Origin: PVC group bacterium
GTDB lineage: Bacteria > Verrucomicrobiota > Kiritimatiellia > UBA8416 > PXDI01
Assembly (NCBI GenBank): GCA_003565095.1
Contig: PXDI01000077.1
Coordinates: forward strand, 1 to 6,802
Length of the DNA: 6,802 nt
Direction: 5' to 3'
Positions 4,701 through 6,802 of the stretch are shown here, piece after piece (position 1 is the first letter of the stretch; each line of letters opens with the position of its first letter). Below the pieces are notes generated by a model that was not told the origin of the DNA, did not search any database, and saw only the letters and a program-made list of their open reading frames with translations. The position numbers and the translations under genes were made by a program.

Positions 4701-5113
4701 TCCCTGATTCCGGTAACGGCGTTAAATCTTGTGATGCAGGAAAGCTGCTTGTGGTGGATGATGACACTGCGGTGCGCCGCTCGATTGTGCGGATTCTTGC
4801 ATATTACTTTCCCGAGTACGAAATAGATGAAGCTCAGGATGGCGCGGTGGTGCTCGAAATGTTCAAGAAACAGCATCACAAGATAATATTATCGGACTTA
4901 CACATGCCGATTATGAACGGCGAAGAGGCGTTTAGCCATATAAAGAAGTTTTGTTCAGAAAACAAATGGCATATGCCCCGGTTTGTCTTTATCTCGGGCT
5001 ATGATGCAGATTGTCGCATAAAAGAACTTGTTGCGTCCGATACTGAACACTGCCTGCTGCACAAACCTGTCGCCAGCAAAAAACTTGTGGAAGCCATCGG
5101 CGCACGCCTCTAG
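4697..5113 (+). CDS. stand-alone response-regulator receiver protein
   Basis: This 138-residue protein consists of a single receiver domain (about 16-137) and no output domain, like CheY or Spo0F. Visible receiver residues are the acidic pocket D21-D22 in LLVVDDD, phospho-acceptor D67 in LSDLHMP, S100 in FVFISGYD, and K123 in LLHKP, all intact. It should be phosphorylated by a histidine kinase, none of which is encoded here. GAGGAG at 4683-4688 precedes the start. The ATGA overlap with the RHH gene suggests the phospho-signal could be passed to that DNA-binding protein, splitting the usual receiver-output fusion over two polypeptides; this is inference. TAG is followed at once by an in-frame TAA. 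Confidence 0.9.
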   Translation: MIPDSGNGVKSCDAGKLLVVDDDTAVRRSIVRILAYYFPEYEIDEAQDGAVVLEMFKKQHHKIILSDLHMPIMNGEEAFSHIKKFCSENKWHMPRFVFISGYDADCRIKELVASDTEHCLLHKPVASKKLVEAIGARL

Positions 5114-5162
5114 TAACGGCACCTCGAATAGAGAATTATTGTTATCACTTTTTTCACGCCCG

Positions 5163-5201
5163 TCCGCCGATGTCCTAAGGGTCTAGGCGGGATATTTATT
5201 C
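5163..5201 (+). terminator. possible terminator after the receiver gene
   Basis: TCCGCC (5163-5168) pairs with GGCGGG (5186-5191, one T-G pair). An inner CC-TAA-GG can form within the 17-nt loop. An A/T-rich ATATTTATT follows instead of a clean T-run, so efficiency is doubtful. Location between the receiver gene and the GH65 gene is right for an operon end. The rest of the 183-bp gap holds three GATC sites (5203, 5213, 5220) and no ORF. Confidence 0.35.
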
Positions 5202-5261
5202 CGATCGTCTTCGATCTCTGATCCATCCGTCCTCAACCTGTATTCTTTACGCGCGCTGCTG

Positions 5262-5282
5262 TTTGCGCTAGGGTTGTGCAAA
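5262..5282. promoter_or_regulatory. dyad upstream of the GH65 gene, candidate operator
   Basis: TTTGCGC (5262-5268), a 7-bp centre, and GTGCAAA (5276-5282) are inverted arms with one mismatch. The dyad ends just before the GGAG ribosome binding site. Sugar-utilisation genes are often controlled through such a dyad, but no regulator gene is adjacent and the call rests on symmetry alone. A weak -10-like TATTCT lies at 5241-5246 without a good -35. Confidence 0.3.
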
Positions 5283-5296
5283 ACCGGAGAAAACAA

Positions 5297-6802
5297 ATGA
5301 GCTGGTTGCTGAAAGAAGATACATTTACTGCATTGAATAATGAAGCCCGTGATACGGTTTTCACGATCGGCAGCGGACCGGTCTGCACCCGCGGGACCCG
5401 CGCGGAAGATGGTCCGTACAGTTTTCGCGCGGTGTATGTTTCCGGACTGTACACCCGTGCAGGCTATGGCCTGAATTACTTCATGGGCGCCCCTGACTGG
5501 CTGCCGCTGAGCGTGCAGGCAGATGAAAAGATTCTGCCGTGTGTTGAATCATCCCGCCAACTCGATATGCGCAGCGGCATTCTTTTACGCACTGCCATAT
5601 TTGAGAACCCCGGGGCGCGCGTTTCTCTGCACGAAGAGCGCTTCGCCGCTTTGCACGACCCTTTCCTGATGCTGCAGCAGGTCCGCGTACAGATCGAGCG
5701 CGCTGAAACCGGCCTGCAGATCGTCATGGGAATCGACGGAAACATCCGTAACCATCGCGCTAAATATTTCAAGCCGGGACAAATGCCAAATGTTGACAGA
5801 CGTGGTGTGCGGCTTACGGAGGTTATCGCCGCAGATGCTTCCGCAAAAGGACTGCATGTGCTGCTGCGCTCACCATCCACCGGACGCCGCGCGGCCGCAC
5901 ACGGAGCTGTCCGACAGACGGCAGGACCGCAACTGCAATGCTTATACCGCGCCAAAGACGACCGGGTTGAAACGGTTTTCAATATTCCGGCGGCATCCTC
6001 CGGGAAAAGCTTCGTCTTTGAAAAATGTGTACGCCTCTCGGCGGATATCCCATGGCCGGACGGAACACCGGGACACAACGCGGACACCGCCCTGCCGGCG
6101 GAAAACGGCTCTCTTCCGGCCGCGCAATCATATCAGCAATCAAAAGATATGCATATTGCCGCATGGGAAACATTCTGGCAGACTGCCGATATTCAGATCG
6201 AAGGTGACGAAGCCGCACAGCAGGCGGTACGGTTTGCCGTCTGGTCCACACGCATCTGCTCACCGGTCAATTCCGGCCTTTCTTCAGTCGGTGCCAAAAA
6301 CCTAAGCGGCGACTGGTACCGCGGGGCGGTTTTCTGGGATTTTGAAATGTTTCAACTGCCGCTGCTGACCGCACTGGCGCCGGAACAGGCGCGTAACCAT
6401 ATTATGTACCGTTATCGGCGGCTGCCGTCAGCACGCGTGCTGGCAGCACAGGACGGTTATCAAGGCGCGCGCTTCCCGTGGCACTCCTACAGCACCGGAC
6501 TTGAGGAACCGCCGGTCTTCGGTGGGTTCCTTTACCAGCAATTGCACATCAATGCCGCTGTCGGCTGGTCAGTACTGCATTATTATGCCATGACGCATGA
6601 CCGGAAGCTGCTGCAGGAAGCCGGACTGGAAATACTGATTGAACTGTGCCGCTTCTGGGTTTCGCGCATGGAGCAGGATGAAAAAGGCATTCTGCACATC
6701 CGCAATGTCTGCGGCCCGGATGAAGTCCATCAGGGAATCGACGACAACGCCTACACCAACCGCATGGTGCAAGTGCTGCTGCATGAAACAGCCCGCCTGC
6801 TG
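5297..6802 (+). CDS. GH65-family glycoside phosphorylase/hydrolase (3' end missing)
   Basis: 502 codons are visible and the frame is still open at the window edge; typical members have about 750-800. GGAG at 5286-5289 is 7 nt before ATG. No signal peptide is seen, so it is probably cytoplasmic. Residues about 10-270 form the N-terminal beta-sandwich region (SGLYTRAGYGLNYF, PDWLPL). The (alpha/alpha)6 catalytic barrel begins near 290. Family motifs are VGAKNLSGDWYRGAVFWDFE (331-350), GARFPWHSYSTGLEEP (about 390-405), and GPDEVH with DDNAYTN, where E476 is the expected general acid. GH65 enzymes mostly cleave alpha-glucosides (maltose, trehalose, kojibiose, nigerose) with phosphate. The phosphate-binding loop lies beyond the window, so phosphorylase versus hydrolase, and the substrate, stay open. 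Differences from common motif forms (WDFE for WDTE, PWHS for PWES, GPDEVH for GPDEYH) suggest a less-studied subgroup. Confidence 0.88.
   Translation, partial: MSWLLKEDTFTALNNEARDTVFTIGSGPVCTRGTRAEDGPYSFRAVYVSGLYTRAGYGLNYFMGAPDWLPLSVQADEKILPCVESSRQLDMRSGILLRTAIFENPGARVSLHEERFAALHDPFLMLQQVRVQIERAETGLQIVMGIDGNIRNHRAKYFKPGQMPNVDRRGVRLTEVIAADASAKGLHVLLRSPSTGRRAAAHGAVRQTAGPQLQCLYRAKDDRVETVFNIPAASSGKSFVFEKCVRLSADIPWPDGTPGHNADTALPAENGSLPAAQSYQQSKDMHIAAWETFWQTADIQIEGDEAAQQAVRFAVWSTRICSPVNSGLSSVGAKNLSGDWYRGAVFWDFEMFQLPLLTALAPEQARNHIMYRYRRLPSARVLAAQDGYQGARFPWHSYSTGLEEPPVFGGFLYQQLHINAAVGWSVLHYYAMTHDRKLLQEAGLEILIELCRFWVSRMEQDEKGILHIRNVCGPDEVHQGIDDNAYTNRMVQVLLHETARLL

Noticed and set aside
4367..4879. 170-codon minus-strand frame spanning the divergent RHH region and the receiver gene
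   Set aside because: It overlaps three better-supported genes and the intergenic dyad, and has no recognisable domain.
5476..6305. Several open frames of 60-200 codons on both strands within the GH65 region
   Set aside because: The in-frame GH65 reading carries ordered family motifs and a ribosome binding site. The other frames give Arg/Cys/Pro-rich translations typical of shadows.

Overview
The window is bacterial chromosomal DNA of moderate GC content with Shine-Dalgarno-type starts. It looks like a Gram-negative genome. The mix of an M50B-like membrane protease, a GH65 enzyme, a stand-alone receiver and short TTAGG-type intergenic heptads would fit a PVC-group bacterium (Verrucomicrobiota/Kiritimatiellota). 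That placement is a low-confidence inference, because no marker gene is present.

Left part (1-1346): a possible end of an upstream gene and a 42-nt near-palindrome come first. A GTG-started membrane protein with an HELTH zinc-protease motif follows. It is bracketed by two same-oriented copies of an unrecognised structured repeat of about 190 bp (135-317 and 1106-1295). Each copy has a hairpin at both ends with exactly complementary loops, and a central two-stem hairpin of identical length (58 nt) in both copies. The complementary loop pair differs between copies in a compensated way.

Middle part (1347-4040, minus strand): the acetolactate synthase operon ilvB-ilvN, first step of valine/leucine/isoleucine synthesis. 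Upstream of ilvB there is a complete transcription attenuator: a promoter-like pair, a short leader peptide with seven consecutive Val/Leu codons, a 1:2 protector hairpin, a 13-position antiterminator helix, and an intrinsic terminator with a U-rich tail just before the ilvB ribosome binding site. This arrangement resembles E. coli ivbL-ilvBN. The ilvB-ilvN gap is unusually long (269 bp) and carries two facing arrays of degenerate TTAGGNG heptads.

Right part (4107-6802): two small ribbon-helix-helix (RHH) DNA-binding proteins diverge from a 108-bp intergenic region that holds an AAGTATA/TATACTT dyad over a promoter-like sequence. The rightward RHH gene overlaps, by ATGA, a stand-alone response-regulator receiver gene. 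After a 183-bp gap comes a GH65-family glycosidase/phosphorylase gene (502 codons visible) that runs off the window's right edge.

The two most notable items are the paired structured repeats and the fully readable ilvBN attenuator. No tRNA, rRNA, CRISPR array, transposase or integrase gene was seen.
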